Of a stretch of DNA of 8,386 nt, positions 1 to 6,285 are shown piece by piece. Source of the stretch: Alphaproteobacteria bacterium MarineAlpha10_Bin2 (lineage in GTDB: Bacteria; Pseudomonadota; Alphaproteobacteria; UBA828); assembly GCA_002937555.1 (NCBI GenBank), contig PTKB01000116.1, positions 1 to 8,386 on the forward strand, given 5' to 3'. Both the position numbers and the translations under genes were made by a program. A model generated the notes under the pieces. That model worked only from the letters and a program-made list of their open reading frames with translations. It did not search any database and was not told the origin of the DNA. Within the stretch, counting starts at the first letter, position 1. Each line of letters begins with the position of its first letter.

Positions 1-119
1 GCGAGGGCAAGCTCACCTACCGCGAACATTTTCTCGATGGGCTGCACGAGGCGCCCGGCGCCATCGCCTGCCTCTATGCCGGCGAGAACAACGGCAAGCT
101 TCTGATCAGACTTGGTTAG
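1..119 (+). CDS. NADP-dependent oxidoreductase, MDR superfamily (3' end only)
   Basis: Only the last 38 codons are present, read from base 3 to the TAG at 117-119. The tail reads GKLTYREHFLDGLHEAPGA and ends NNGKLLIRLG. This matches the C-terminal signature of the zinc-independent medium-chain reductase group that includes curcumin reductase CurA/YncB and leukotriene B4 12-hydroxydehydrogenase-like enzymes, whose ends typically read like GKLxYRExxxxGLExAPxAF and GKLVVRV. Such enzymes are cytoplasmic and reduce the C=C bond of enones or alkenals with NADPH. The Rossmann core lies outside the window, so substrate cannot be judged. The gene converges on the aldolase gene, with one base between the two stop codons. 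Confidence 0.8.
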   Translation, partial: EGKLTYREHFLDGLHEAPGAIACLYAGENNGKLLIRLG

Positions 120-120
120 G

Positions 121-909
121 TCACGTGCGCCGATTTACCTTGCGGCATTCTGCGCGGAGCGAGTCCAGCCCGGATTTCAGAGCATCGCGCAACAGCCAGA
201 TGTCGCCTGAATAGCACAAGAAATCGAAGCCCATCCGGTTGAGGGCGACGCCGGTCTCGACCTGCTCGGCAATGCGCCCGAGTGAAATGTCGTGCTTGCG
301 GCAGGCGCGCGCGGCGCGAGTCATGGCGGCGGCGAATTCGGGATGGTCGAACTGCGCCGGGATGCCCATATCGACGCTCAAATCGAAATGGCCGATCCAG
401 ATGCCGGAGACGCCGTCGAGCGCCGCGATGGCCTCGACATTGTCGATGCCGCGCCGCGTCTCGATCTTGGGAAAGAAGATCGTTTCGCGGTTGGCGCGCC
501 GCAGCTTTTGCGCCGTATCGCCGGGCCGATAGCGGTCATGCGCGATGCCGAGCGCCACGCCGCGGTGGCCCTTCGGCGGATATCGCATATGGTTCAGCAT
601 CTCGCGCGCTTCCGCGGCCGAGCTTACCTTGGCCGACTGAATGGCGTCGGCGCCCATATCGCAAGCGCGCGCGATCACATCGTAATCGCCCACCGCCGTA
701 CTGACGATGGCCGGCACGCCGGCGGCCTGGTAGTAGCGCAGCATGCGCTTGAGGCCGTCATAGTCGAAACCGCTATGCTCCATGTCGATGATGGCGAATT
801 CGCAGCCTGCGGCCTTGAGAATCTGGCCCATGCCGGGGGAGTCGAATTCGACCACGAAGGTGCCGAGCTTCAAGCGCCGCACCGCCACCATCTCGCGCAT
901 GGTCGCCAT
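121..909 (-). CDS. HpcH/HpaI-family aldolase (class II, metal-dependent type), divergent active site
   Basis: This 262-residue protein has the length and motif order of HpcH/HpaI aldolases, TIM-barrel enzymes that use a divalent metal for reversible aldol cleavage of 2-keto acids to pyruvate or a similar donor plus an aldehyde. Visible motifs are IDMEHSGFD (41-49; Asp42 and His45 match the catalytic pair of E. coli HpaI), RYPPKGHRG (109-117), PKIET (147-151; metal ligand Glu150) and GHFDLSVDMG (173-182; metal ligand Asp176). The family Arg that binds the substrate carboxylate (Arg70 in E. coli HpaI) appears as Ser70 in AIVSTAVGD, the usual VPMV strand reads SAKV, and the usual IGP reads IGH. 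Substrate is therefore uncertain. It is the last gene of the amn operon: its ATG overlaps the HyuB stop as TAATG, with AAGGAG 10 bases upstream. An internal ATG three codons on is less well placed. Confidence 0.9.
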   Translation of the reverse strand: MATMREMVAVRRLKLGTFVVEFDSPGMGQILKAAGCEFAIIDMEHSGFDYDGLKRMLRYYQAAGVPAIVSTAVGDYDVIARACDMGADAIQSAKVSSAAEAREMLNHMRYPPKGHRGVALGIAHDRYRPGDTAQKLRRANRETIFFPKIETRRGIDNVEAIAALDGVSGIWIGHFDLSVDMGIPAQFDHPEFAAAMTRAARACRKHDISLGRIAEQVETGVALNRMGFDFLCYSGDIWLLRDALKSGLDSLRAECRKVNRRT

Positions 910-2609
910 TAAGCGCCGTCTCCTTCGTAGCCGTAATCGCGGCGCGCGCCTTCGGGCGTGATCCAGCCCTCACGCAAATCCTCGGCGATCATTTCGCGGG
1001 CACGCTCGGCCGCCGGGCCGTAACCGCCGGCGCCCGGAGCGGTGAGGCGCACCCGCGCGCCCGGCGCGATCTTTGCATTGGAGAATTTACTCGGCGAAAC
1101 CTTATCGAACGCTTCGGTGAAAGGCCGCCACTGGCCGCCATCGGCATCCTGGTACAACAGCCCGCCAACGGCCCCGGCGGCGCCGCCCAACAGGCCCCAC
1201 GGCCGGATGGTGTGGCGGTCGGAGACCGAGCTCACGGTAATCTCCGTATCGACGGCGCGGAAGGTTTTGGAAACCGCATGGCCGCCCCGGTAGCGGCCCG
1301 GCCCGGCGCTGTCGGGCTCGAGCTTGAATTCCTCGATCAGCCAGGGATAGCGCACTTCGAAGACCTCGATCGGCACCATGCGCGAATTGCCGTTGATGCA
1401 GTTGACCGCTTCGTTGCCGTCGGCAAAGGGCCGGCCGCCCCAGGCGGCACAAGTGAAGTCGTAGCACACGACATATTCGTCGCGCCTGGGATCATTGGCG
1501 CCGAAGAGGAAGTTGCTGTGCGTTCCGGCGTCGGTGGCAAAGGCGCGCTCGGGTACGCATTGCGCCATCGCGCCGATGATGGTGTAGGCGATACGGATAT
1601 GGGTCTCGGTATTGCCGCCGACGCAGGTGGCGGGATAGTCGGCATTGACGATCGAGCCGCCCGGCGCCACCACCTTGATCGGCCGGAAGCAACCGGAATT
1701 TTTCGGGATCGACGGGTCGGTCAGATGCAGGATGGCGTTGTAGGCCGACGACCAGGCGACCGACAGAACGGCATTGATGGGGCCCTTCGCTTGGGCGTCG
1801 GAGGCGCTGTAATCGACCACCACCTCTTCGCCCTGAACATGCACATCGACGTGAATCCGGTACGGCTTGGCCTCGATGCCGTCATCTTCCATATAGTCTT
1901 CGAAACTGTATTTGCCGTCCCTGATGTCGCCGATCTCGGCCCGCATGCGGGTCTCGGAATAGTCCATCAGGTCGGTGACTGTCTGCCGAAACACGTCCGC
2001 CCCATATTTTTCGATCACCGCTTTGAGGCGCGCCGCGCCGACATCGACGGCACTGATCATGGCGCGGTAATCGCCATAATTGTTGCGTGGCGTGCGCACA
2101 TTGGCGAGCAGCAGCTTCCATACCGCGTCGACGTCCCGGCCGGCTTTCTTGATTTTCACCGGCGGCACCCTGAAACCCTCATGGAATATTTCCGTGGCCT
2201 CGCCGGCGAAGCCGCCAGGCACCATACCGCCGACTTCGGCGACATGGCCGATCGCCACCGCATAGCCGTACAGCACATCGTCCACAAAGACCGGCTTGAT
2301 AAAGCTGTGCTCGGGCGTATGCATGCCGCCGCGGTAGGGATCGTTGGTGACAATGACGTCACCCTCCTGGATGCTGTCATGTGGTATTTCCTCGGCCGTC
2401 GTCTTCAGCACCAGTGGCATGCCGCCGATCTGCGACGGGTTGAATTCGGCGACGCCGATCATTTCGCCGTTGGTATTGCCGAGGCCGCAGGTGAAATCCA
2501 TGCCCTCGTTGAAGATCGTCGAATAGGCGGTCTTCATCATCGTCAGGCCCATCTCGCGGCAAATTGAGACCAGCGTCGATTCGATGATGTTCATGGTGAC
2601 CATATCCAT
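909..2609 (-). CDS. Hydantoinase B/oxoprolinase family protein (HyuB-like), without an adjacent HyuA
   Basis: This 566-residue protein covers the whole hydantoinase B/oxoprolinase domain. Family members normally form the B subunit of ATP-dependent N-methylhydantoinases or 5-oxoprolinases, or relatives of acetone and acetophenone carboxylase subunits, together with a HyuA-type subunit. Visible signatures are EMGLTMMKTAYS (19-30), VTNDPYRGGMHTPE (87-100), GHVAEVGGMVPGG (121-133), GGNTET (331-336), GRYRGG (438-443), GLLGGAAG (472-479) and PGAGGYGP (525-532), followed by the usual EDLREGWITPEGARRDYG tail. The chosen ATG at 2609 has AAAAGGAG five bases upstream. The frame stays open to 2723, but that extension lies inside amn and looks nothing like the family. 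The start is 17 bases after the amn stop. No HyuA-like gene lies on either side within the window, so the reaction cannot be assigned. Confidence 0.93.
   Translation of the reverse strand: MDMVTMNIIESTLVSICREMGLTMMKTAYSTIFNEGMDFTCGLGNTNGEMIGVAEFNPSQIGGMPLVLKTTAEEIPHDSIQEGDVIVTNDPYRGGMHTPEHSFIKPVFVDDVLYGYAVAIGHVAEVGGMVPGGFAGEATEIFHEGFRVPPVKIKKAGRDVDAVWKLLLANVRTPRNNYGDYRAMISAVDVGAARLKAVIEKYGADVFRQTVTDLMDYSETRMRAEIGDIRDGKYSFEDYMEDDGIEAKPYRIHVDVHVQGEEVVVDYSASDAQAKGPINAVLSVAWSSAYNAILHLTDPSIPKNSGCFRPIKVVAPGGSIVNADYPATCVGGNTETHIRIAYTIIGAMAQCVPERAFATDAGTHSNFLFGANDPRRDEYVVCYDFTCAAWGGRPFADGNEAVNCINGNSRMVPIEVFEVRYPWLIEEFKLEPDSAGPGRYRGGHAVSKTFRAVDTEITVSSVSDRHTIRPWGLLGGAAGAVGGLLYQDADGGQWRPFTEAFDKVSPSKFSNAKIAPGARVRLTAPGAGGYGPAAERAREMIAEDLREGWITPEGARRDYGYEGDGA
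920..925 (-). promoter_or_regulatory. Ribosome binding site of the aldolase gene, inside the HyuB coding end
   Basis: The minus strand reads AAGGAG, 10 bases before the ATG at 909-907 and within the last codons of the HyuB gene. It favours that ATG over the in-frame ATG at 900-898. With the TAATG overlap it suggests translational coupling. Confidence 0.6.
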
Positions 2610-2615
2610 GGCCAG

Positions 2616-2623
2616 CTCCTTTT
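2616..2623 (-). promoter_or_regulatory. Ribosome binding site of the HyuB-like gene
   Basis: The minus strand reads AAAAGGAG, then CTGGC, then the ATG at 2609-2607. It lies in the 17-base gap after the amn stop codon and decides the start against the longer reading frame opening at 2723. In-frame ATGs at 2603 and 2594 are further from the site. Confidence 0.6.
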
Positions 2624-2626
2624 CGC

Positions 2627-4102
2627 TCAGCGGAAGGGCGGTTCGTCGAAGCTGCGCAGTTTGCGCGAATGCAGCGCCTGGTGACCGACGCCCTCGCGCA
2701 TGATGTCGACCGCTTCCAGGCAAATACGCAAATGCTGGCTGACGCGCTCGGCATAGAAGGCGTTGGCCATGCCGGGCAGTTTGATCTCGCCATGCAGCGG
2801 CTTGTCGGAGACGCAGAGCAACGTGCCGTAGGGCACGCGCAGGCGGAAACCGTTGGCCGATATGGTCGCCGATTCCATGTCCACCGCGATGGCACGCGAC
2901 TGGTTGAAGAAGGTTGAGAGCTCGTCATAACGAAGCTCCCAGTCGCGGTCGTCGGTCGAGACCACGGTACCGGTCCTGAGATGCTGCTTCAATTCCTTGC
3001 CGTCTTGACCGGTGATCTTGGCGACGGCAGCGGTCAGCGCCAATTGCACTTCGGCAATCGCCGGGATCGGCACTTCCAACGGCAGATCATGATCGAGCAC
3101 ATGGTCGAGGCGTGCATAGGCGTGCGCGAGAACGTAATCGCCGAGGCGCTGGGTACGGCGCAGGCCGCCGCAATGACCGACCATCAGCCAGCAATGCGGT
3201 CGTAGCACGGCGACATGGTCGGTGATGGTTTTGGCGTTCGACGGGCCGACGCCGATATTGACCAGCGTCACCCCCATATGGCCGTCTTTCACCAGGTGAT
3301 AAGCCGGCATTTGCGATGGCTTTGTGGCGCGCGCGCCGGAAGACGGCGTATCGCTCAGACGCGGATTGACGTGCACTGCGTTGCCGGGCTCGACAAAGGC
3401 GCGGAACGTCGCGCCGCTCTCGATTTCGCCCATGCCGAACTCAATGAACTCGTCGACATAGCGCTGATAATTGGTGAACAACACGAAGCGCTGAAAATGC
3501 TCGGGTGAGGTGCCGCTGTAATGGCGTAGACGAGACAGCGAATAATCCACTCGCTCGGCGCTGAATAACGACAGCGGTTTGGGTTCGCCGGGTCGGTGAC
3601 GGTATGTGCCATTCGCCACATGGTCGTCGATTTCAGCCAGATCGGGCATGTTAAAGCAGCGCGACAGATCGGCCACCTGCTCGTGGCGCAAATCGGCGGT
3701 CAGTGTCTCGAGCGCGAAGGTCAACGGGATCTGGCGCCGCGAGATGCCGACCCAAAGCGGCCCGCCATGATTGTCGAGCAGCAATTGCAGCTGTTCGAGG
3801 TAATAGCTGTGGAACAGCTCGGGATTGGTGAGCACGGCGCTGTAGGCGCCGGCTTCCGGCACCGCGCCGTAGGACAGACCGCCGCGGTCGCCGTCGGTGC
3901 CGGGCGGCACTTCGATCCAGATCGCCGGGTAGCGCGCATCGGCTTTTTCGAAATCTCCGGCGCCGGCGGCGAAACGCTCGAAATGTTCGCCCAGGAGATC
4001 GCGCCCCTTGGCGTAGATCGCGTCGAGCTGCGTCACCGCCGCCTCGGCGCTGTCAAACGCCTCGGCATCGTCCATCACAAATTCGGGCAGCATCCTGCTC
4101 AT
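2627..4102 (-). CDS. amn: AMP nucleosidase
   Basis: Amn is a cytoplasmic enzyme that hydrolyses AMP to adenine and ribose 5-phosphate and so helps set the adenylate pool. This copy has 491 residues, close to the 484 of E. coli Amn. Residues up to about 265 match the N-terminal Amn domain, and the rest is the nucleoside-phosphorylase-like catalytic domain. Nearly invariant blocks are VNIGVGPSNAKTI (281-293), GHCGGLR (309-315), GDYVLAHAY (321-329), PIPAIAEVQ (345-353), LRTGTVVSTDDRDWELRY (375-392), DMESATI (408-414) and CVSDKPLHGEIKLPG (430-444). Asp433 aligns with the catalytic Asp428 of the E. coli enzyme. The C-terminus SFDEPPFR matches the E. coli end almost exactly. The ATG at 4102 follows GGAGG by 12 bases, slightly long. 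It is the first gene of a three-gene operon and is divergent from the dehydrogenase gene. Confidence 0.97.
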   Translation of the reverse strand: MSRMLPEFVMDDAEAFDSAEAAVTQLDAIYAKGRDLLGEHFERFAAGAGDFEKADARYPAIWIEVPPGTDGDRGGLSYGAVPEAGAYSAVLTNPELFHSYYLEQLQLLLDNHGGPLWVGISRRQIPLTFALETLTADLRHEQVADLSRCFNMPDLAEIDDHVANGTYRHRPGEPKPLSLFSAERVDYSLSRLRHYSGTSPEHFQRFVLFTNYQRYVDEFIEFGMGEIESGATFRAFVEPGNAVHVNPRLSDTPSSGARATKPSQMPAYHLVKDGHMGVTLVNIGVGPSNAKTITDHVAVLRPHCWLMVGHCGGLRRTQRLGDYVLAHAYARLDHVLDHDLPLEVPIPAIAEVQLALTAAVAKITGQDGKELKQHLRTGTVVSTDDRDWELRYDELSTFFNQSRAIAVDMESATISANGFRLRVPYGTLLCVSDKPLHGEIKLPGMANAFYAERVSQHLRICLEAVDIMREGVGHQALHSRKLRSFDEPPFR

Positions 4103-4154
4103 GTCGCTGTTCCGCCTCCACTACCGATTCCGAATGATGCGCCACCGCGGCGTT

Positions 4155-4183
4155 TTTTCATAGCTGCGGCGCTCGGCTATACT
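4155..4183 (+). promoter_or_regulatory. Candidate sigma-70-type promoter of the dehydrogenase operon
   Basis: A -10 element TATACT (4178-4183, five of six consensus bases) lies 17 bases after TTTTCA (4155-4160, four of six -35 bases). Transcription would start near 4190, giving a leader of about 25 bases before the ATG at 4215. GGAG at 4204-4207 is the ribosome binding site, seven bases before that ATG. Confidence 0.45.
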
Positions 4184-4196
4184 GCGCCACGGCGCA
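4183..4196. repeat. Inverted repeat over the predicted transcription start (possible operator)
   Basis: The sequence is TGCGCC-AC-GGCGCA, a perfect dyad with 6-base arms and a 2-base centre. It begins on the last base of the -10 element and spans the expected +1, where a bound repressor would block initiation. No regulator gene is visible nearby, and GC-rich dyads of this size arise by chance, so this is tentative. Confidence 0.3.
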
Positions 4197-4214
4197 AGCG
4201 ATGGGAGTGGAGAT

Positions 4215-5069
4215 ATGAAAAGAGCAGCGGTGGTTGTCACCGGAACTTCAACCGGCATCGGCGCGAGTACGGCGGTGCATCTGGTAGAAAAGGGATTTCA
4301 TGTGTTTGGCAGCGTGCGCCGCACGGAGGACGGCGATCGCCTGCGCAAGCAGTTGGGCGACGCCTTCACGCCCCTCCATTTCGATGTCACCGATCGGGAC
4401 GCGATCGAACGCGCCGCGGCGGAAGTGGATACCGCGCTCGACGGCGCCACTCTCGCGGGCCTGGTGAACAATGCCGCCATGGCGACCGGCGGCCCGCTCG
4501 CCCATGTGCCGCTTGACGATTTCCGCCAGCTGCTTGAAGTCAATCTGATTGGTGTCATCGCCGTGACGCAAGAATTTTTACCGCTCTTGGGGTGCGACCG
4601 CGCGCGGACGGGCCGGCCCGGGCGAATCGTCAATATCAGTTCCGTCGGTGGCAAGCGCGCGATGCCCTTCATGGCGCCCTACAGCGCCTCCAAGCACGCC
4701 TTGGAAGCGGTCTCGGAGAGCCTCCGGCGCGAGCTGTTATTGTTCGGCATCGATGTGATTGTAGTTGGCCCCGGCGCCGTCGCGACACCGATCTGGGACA
4801 AGGCCCGGGAGATCGATAATACGGCGTACCGGGAGACGGAATATGCACCCGCTGTGGCGCGCTTCGTGGCGTATGTGACGGATACCGGGCCCAAGGGCGA
4901 TCCGCCCGAGCGTATCGCGCGCGTTATCCATGAGGCGCTCACCGCGCCGTCGCCGAAAACGCGCTATGCGCCGGTACACGGCAAATTCATGAACTGGGTA
5001 CTGCCCGCACTCCTCCCCAAACGCTTCGTCGACCGCAAGATCGGGCGTGCCTTGGGCCTCCTGAAATAG
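4215..5069 (+). CDS. Short-chain dehydrogenase/reductase (classical SDR)
   Basis: This 284-residue protein is a classical SDR with a Rossmann fold, an NAD(P)-dependent oxidoreductase for alcohols, ketones or aldehydes. Visible motifs are the glycine-rich TGTSTGIG (9-16), FDVTD (56-60), NNAA (85-88), VNLIG (109-113), NISS (140-143) with catalytic Ser142, the YSASK box (156-160) with Tyr156 and Lys160, and PGAVATPI (186-193). Arg35 and Arg36 after the second strand favour NADP(H). The tail from about 250 holds a hydrophobic patch and ends in basic residues, resembling retinol-dehydrogenase-like SDRs that associate with membranes; that is inference. Substrate is unknown. It heads a probable operon with the GFA and GST genes, and GGAG lies seven bases before the ATG. 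The GFA gene starts 10 bases after its stop. Confidence 0.92.
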   Translation: MKRAAVVVTGTSTGIGASTAVHLVEKGFHVFGSVRRTEDGDRLRKQLGDAFTPLHFDVTDRDAIERAAAEVDTALDGATLAGLVNNAAMATGGPLAHVPLDDFRQLLEVNLIGVIAVTQEFLPLLGCDRARTGRPGRIVNISSVGGKRAMPFMAPYSASKHALEAVSESLRRELLLFGIDVIVVGPGAVATPIWDKAREIDNTAYRETEYAPAVARFVAYVTDTGPKGDPPERIARVIHEALTAPSPKTRYAPVHGKFMNWVLPALLPKRFVDRKIGRALGLLK

Positions 5070-5079
5070 GAATCGATAA

Positions 5080-5511
5080 ATGAACGATACTCAAAGCTCC
5101 CATGGCGGCGGCTGTCTCTGCGGGGCGGTGCGCTATCAAGTGCGCGGACCCTTGCGCGGCGTGGTGAATTGCCATTGCGAAATGTGCCGGCGTCTACACG
5201 GCTCCTTCGGCGCCTATACGAAAGCGCAAGACAGTGAATTGAAGATCACTGAGGAACGCGGCCTTGCCTGGTACGAGTCATCCGAAAAGGCGCGGCGCGG
5301 ATTTTGCCGGGACTGCGGCGCCAATCTGTTCTGGCAGCCGTCAGGCATGCAAACAACTTCCATCGCCGCTGGAACCCTCGACCAACCGAGCGGCCTCGCG
5401 ACCATCGGCCATATCTTCACGGCGGAGAAAGGCGATTTCTACGATATCGCCGATGATCTCAAACAATTCCCGGGCTCGGCGGGCGGCGAGATGGACACCG
5501 CCGGCGCTTGA
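5080..5511 (+). CDS. GFA/CENP-V family zinc protein (glutathione-dependent formaldehyde-activating type)
   Basis: This 143-residue protein has the full cysteine pattern of the GFA fold: GGCLCGAV (Cys12, Cys14), NCHCEMC (Cys31, Cys33, Cys36) and CRDCGANLF (Cys76, Cys79). In Gfa from Paracoccus denitrificans such cysteines bind structural and catalytic zinc, and the protein was reported to promote S-hydroxymethylglutathione formation; most family members have no proven reaction. The GTLDQPSG stretch at 98-105 and the late HIFTAEKGDFYDI segment (111-123) are also typical. AGGA overlapping the stop of the dehydrogenase gene lies eight bases before the ATG, so the two are probably co-transcribed. 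Its place between an SDR and a GST fits an aldehyde or glutathione-adduct role, but that is inference from context. Confidence 0.9.
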   Translation: MNDTQSSHGGGCLCGAVRYQVRGPLRGVVNCHCEMCRRLHGSFGAYTKAQDSELKITEERGLAWYESSEKARRGFCRDCGANLFWQPSGMQTTSIAAGTLDQPSGLATIGHIFTAEKGDFYDIADDLKQFPGSAGGEMDTAGA

Positions 5512-5521
5512 CTCGGCGTCG

Positions 5522-5543
5522 CCGGGCGGCAAACTTCCGCCGG
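5522..5543 (+). other. Weak stem-loop between the GFA and GST genes
   Basis: CCGGGCGG (5522-5529) can pair with CCGCCGG (5537-5543) with one bulged G and a 7-base loop. No T-tract follows, so it is not a normal intrinsic terminator. It could modestly affect expression or RNA stability between the two genes, or mean nothing. Confidence 0.2.
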
Positions 5544-5575
5544 TAGGCCACCCTCTTCCGGAGCACTGAAAAATT

Positions 5576-6211
5576 ATGAAACTCTACGACTTCAAGATGG
5601 CGCCGAATCCCCAGCGCGTGAACATGTTCCTCGCCGAAAAGGGCATCGAGATTCCGACCGTCGAGATCAACACGCGCGAACGCGCGCAATTCACCGAATC
5701 CTTCAAGGCTGTCAATCCGATCAGCCAAGTGCCGGTGCTGGAACTCGACGACGGCACCCGTATCTCCGAATCGATGGCCATCTGCCGCTACATCGAAGAC
5801 CTCCACCCGGACCCGGCACTGTTCGGCGGCGACGCCAAGGAGAAAGCGCTGATCGAGATGTGGAGCCGGCGCGCAGAATTCATGGGTTATCTCTCGGCGG
5901 CCGACATGCTGCGCAATTCCGCACCGGTCTTCGAAGACCGCGGCTTGCCAGGCGTTCCTGGCGGCGTGCCGCAAATCGCCGAATTGGTCGAGCGCGGGCG
6001 CAATTCCATGGCGCGCTTTTTCGCGCTTTTCGATGACCGCCTGGGCACGGCACGATTTGTCGCCGGCGATGCCTTCTCGGTGGCCGATATCACCACCTTC
6101 GTCACCGTCCGCTTCGCCGCCCGCGTCGAGGTTGAACCGCCCGCCGATTGCGCCAATATCGCGCGCTGGTTGGGCGAGGTGGAATCCCGCCCCAGCGCCA
6201 CCGCCGTATAA
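5576..6211 (+). CDS. Glutathione S-transferase family protein
   Basis: This 211-residue cytoplasmic protein has the two-domain GST layout. The N-terminal thioredoxin-like domain runs to about 80, with the start MKLYDF, the cis-proline motif QVPVLELDDG (51-60, Pro53) and the glutathione-binding SESMAICRYIE (64-74; Glu65-Ser66). The helical C-terminal domain contains RFVAGDAFSVADITTF (160-175), with the conserved Asp171 of the helix-capping motif. GSTs conjugate glutathione to electrophiles or remove it; the class is not assignable here. The gene starts 64 bases after the GFA gene with GGAG 12 bases before the ATG, a rather wide spacing. No promoter or terminator stands out in the gap, so read-through from the dehydrogenase promoter is likely. 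Confidence 0.92.
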   Translation: MKLYDFKMAPNPQRVNMFLAEKGIEIPTVEINTRERAQFTESFKAVNPISQVPVLELDDGTRISESMAICRYIEDLHPDPALFGGDAKEKALIEMWSRRAEFMGYLSAADMLRNSAPVFEDRGLPGVPGGVPQIAELVERGRNSMARFFALFDDRLGTARFVAGDAFSVADITTFVTVRFAARVEVEPPADCANIARWLGEVESRPSATAV

Positions 6212-6223
6212 ACGCCGGCTTGG

Positions 6224-6239
6224 TTAATGAAACCTTAAC
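6224..6239 (+). promoter_or_regulatory. Candidate CtrA-binding box upstream of the PAS gene
   Basis: The sequence TTAA-TGAAACC-TTAAC matches the full alphaproteobacterial CtrA consensus TTAA-N7-TTAAC, with the exact 7-base spacer. It lies 47 bases before the ATG of the PAS gene and just after the GST stop. It sits at the centre of two nested inverted repeats, GTTAA/TTAAC (6223-6227, 6235-6239) and GCCGG/CCGGC (6214-6218, 6244-6248). CtrA controls cell-cycle, motility and signalling genes in this class. Binding is inferred from the match only, and no strong -10 element was found downstream. Confidence 0.5.
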
Positions 6240-6272
6240 GTTCCCGGCATAGCCTTGGCTCATCGGGATGCC

Positions 6273-6278
6273 AAGGAG
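6273..6278 (+). promoter_or_regulatory. Ribosome binding site of the PAS gene
   Basis: AAGGAG stands seven bases before the ATG at 6286. It supports translation starting upstream of the in-frame TAG at 6379. An overlapping ATG at 6279 directly abuts the site and opens a frame of only ten codons, so it is unlikely to be used. Confidence 0.6.
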
Positions 6279-6285
6279 ATGTCTA

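Larger units (their letters stand above)
4103..4214. promoter_or_regulatory. Divergent intergenic region between amn and the dehydrogenase gene
   Basis: These 112 bases must hold promoters for both directions, because the flanking genes start head to head. The plus-strand promoter is described separately. I found no convincing -35/-10 pair for amn on the minus strand. The octamer TGCGCCAC occurs twice in direct orientation, at 4138-4145 and 4183-4190, 45 bases apart. Confidence 0.5.

Noticed and set aside
1212..2567. A 451-codon open frame on the plus strand, antisense to the HyuB-like gene
   Set aside because: It lies wholly inside a well-supported gene, shows no recognisable domain, is rich in His, Asp, Gly and Ala as expected of antisense in GC-rich DNA, and has no clear ribosome binding site.
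2610..2723. A 38-codon N-terminal extension of the HyuB-like protein
   Set aside because: The extension lies inside the amn coding end, lacks family similarity, and is bypassed by a strong Shine-Dalgarno sequence placed five bases before the ATG at 2609.
3596..4516. A 306-codon open frame on the plus strand running from inside amn into the dehydrogenase gene
   Set aside because: It crosses amn in antisense, the intergenic region, and then the dehydrogenase gene in a wrong frame. Both real genes are strongly supported by family motifs.
5522..5543. An intrinsic terminator between the GFA and GST genes
   Set aside because: The stem has a bulge and no T-run follows, so termination is not supported; it is kept only as a weak stem-loop.
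6211..6250. An intrinsic terminator after the GST gene, from the GCCGG/CCGGC dyad
   Set aside because: The paired arms are short, are separated by a mismatched internal loop, and no T-tract follows. The sequence is better explained by the CtrA-like box at its centre.
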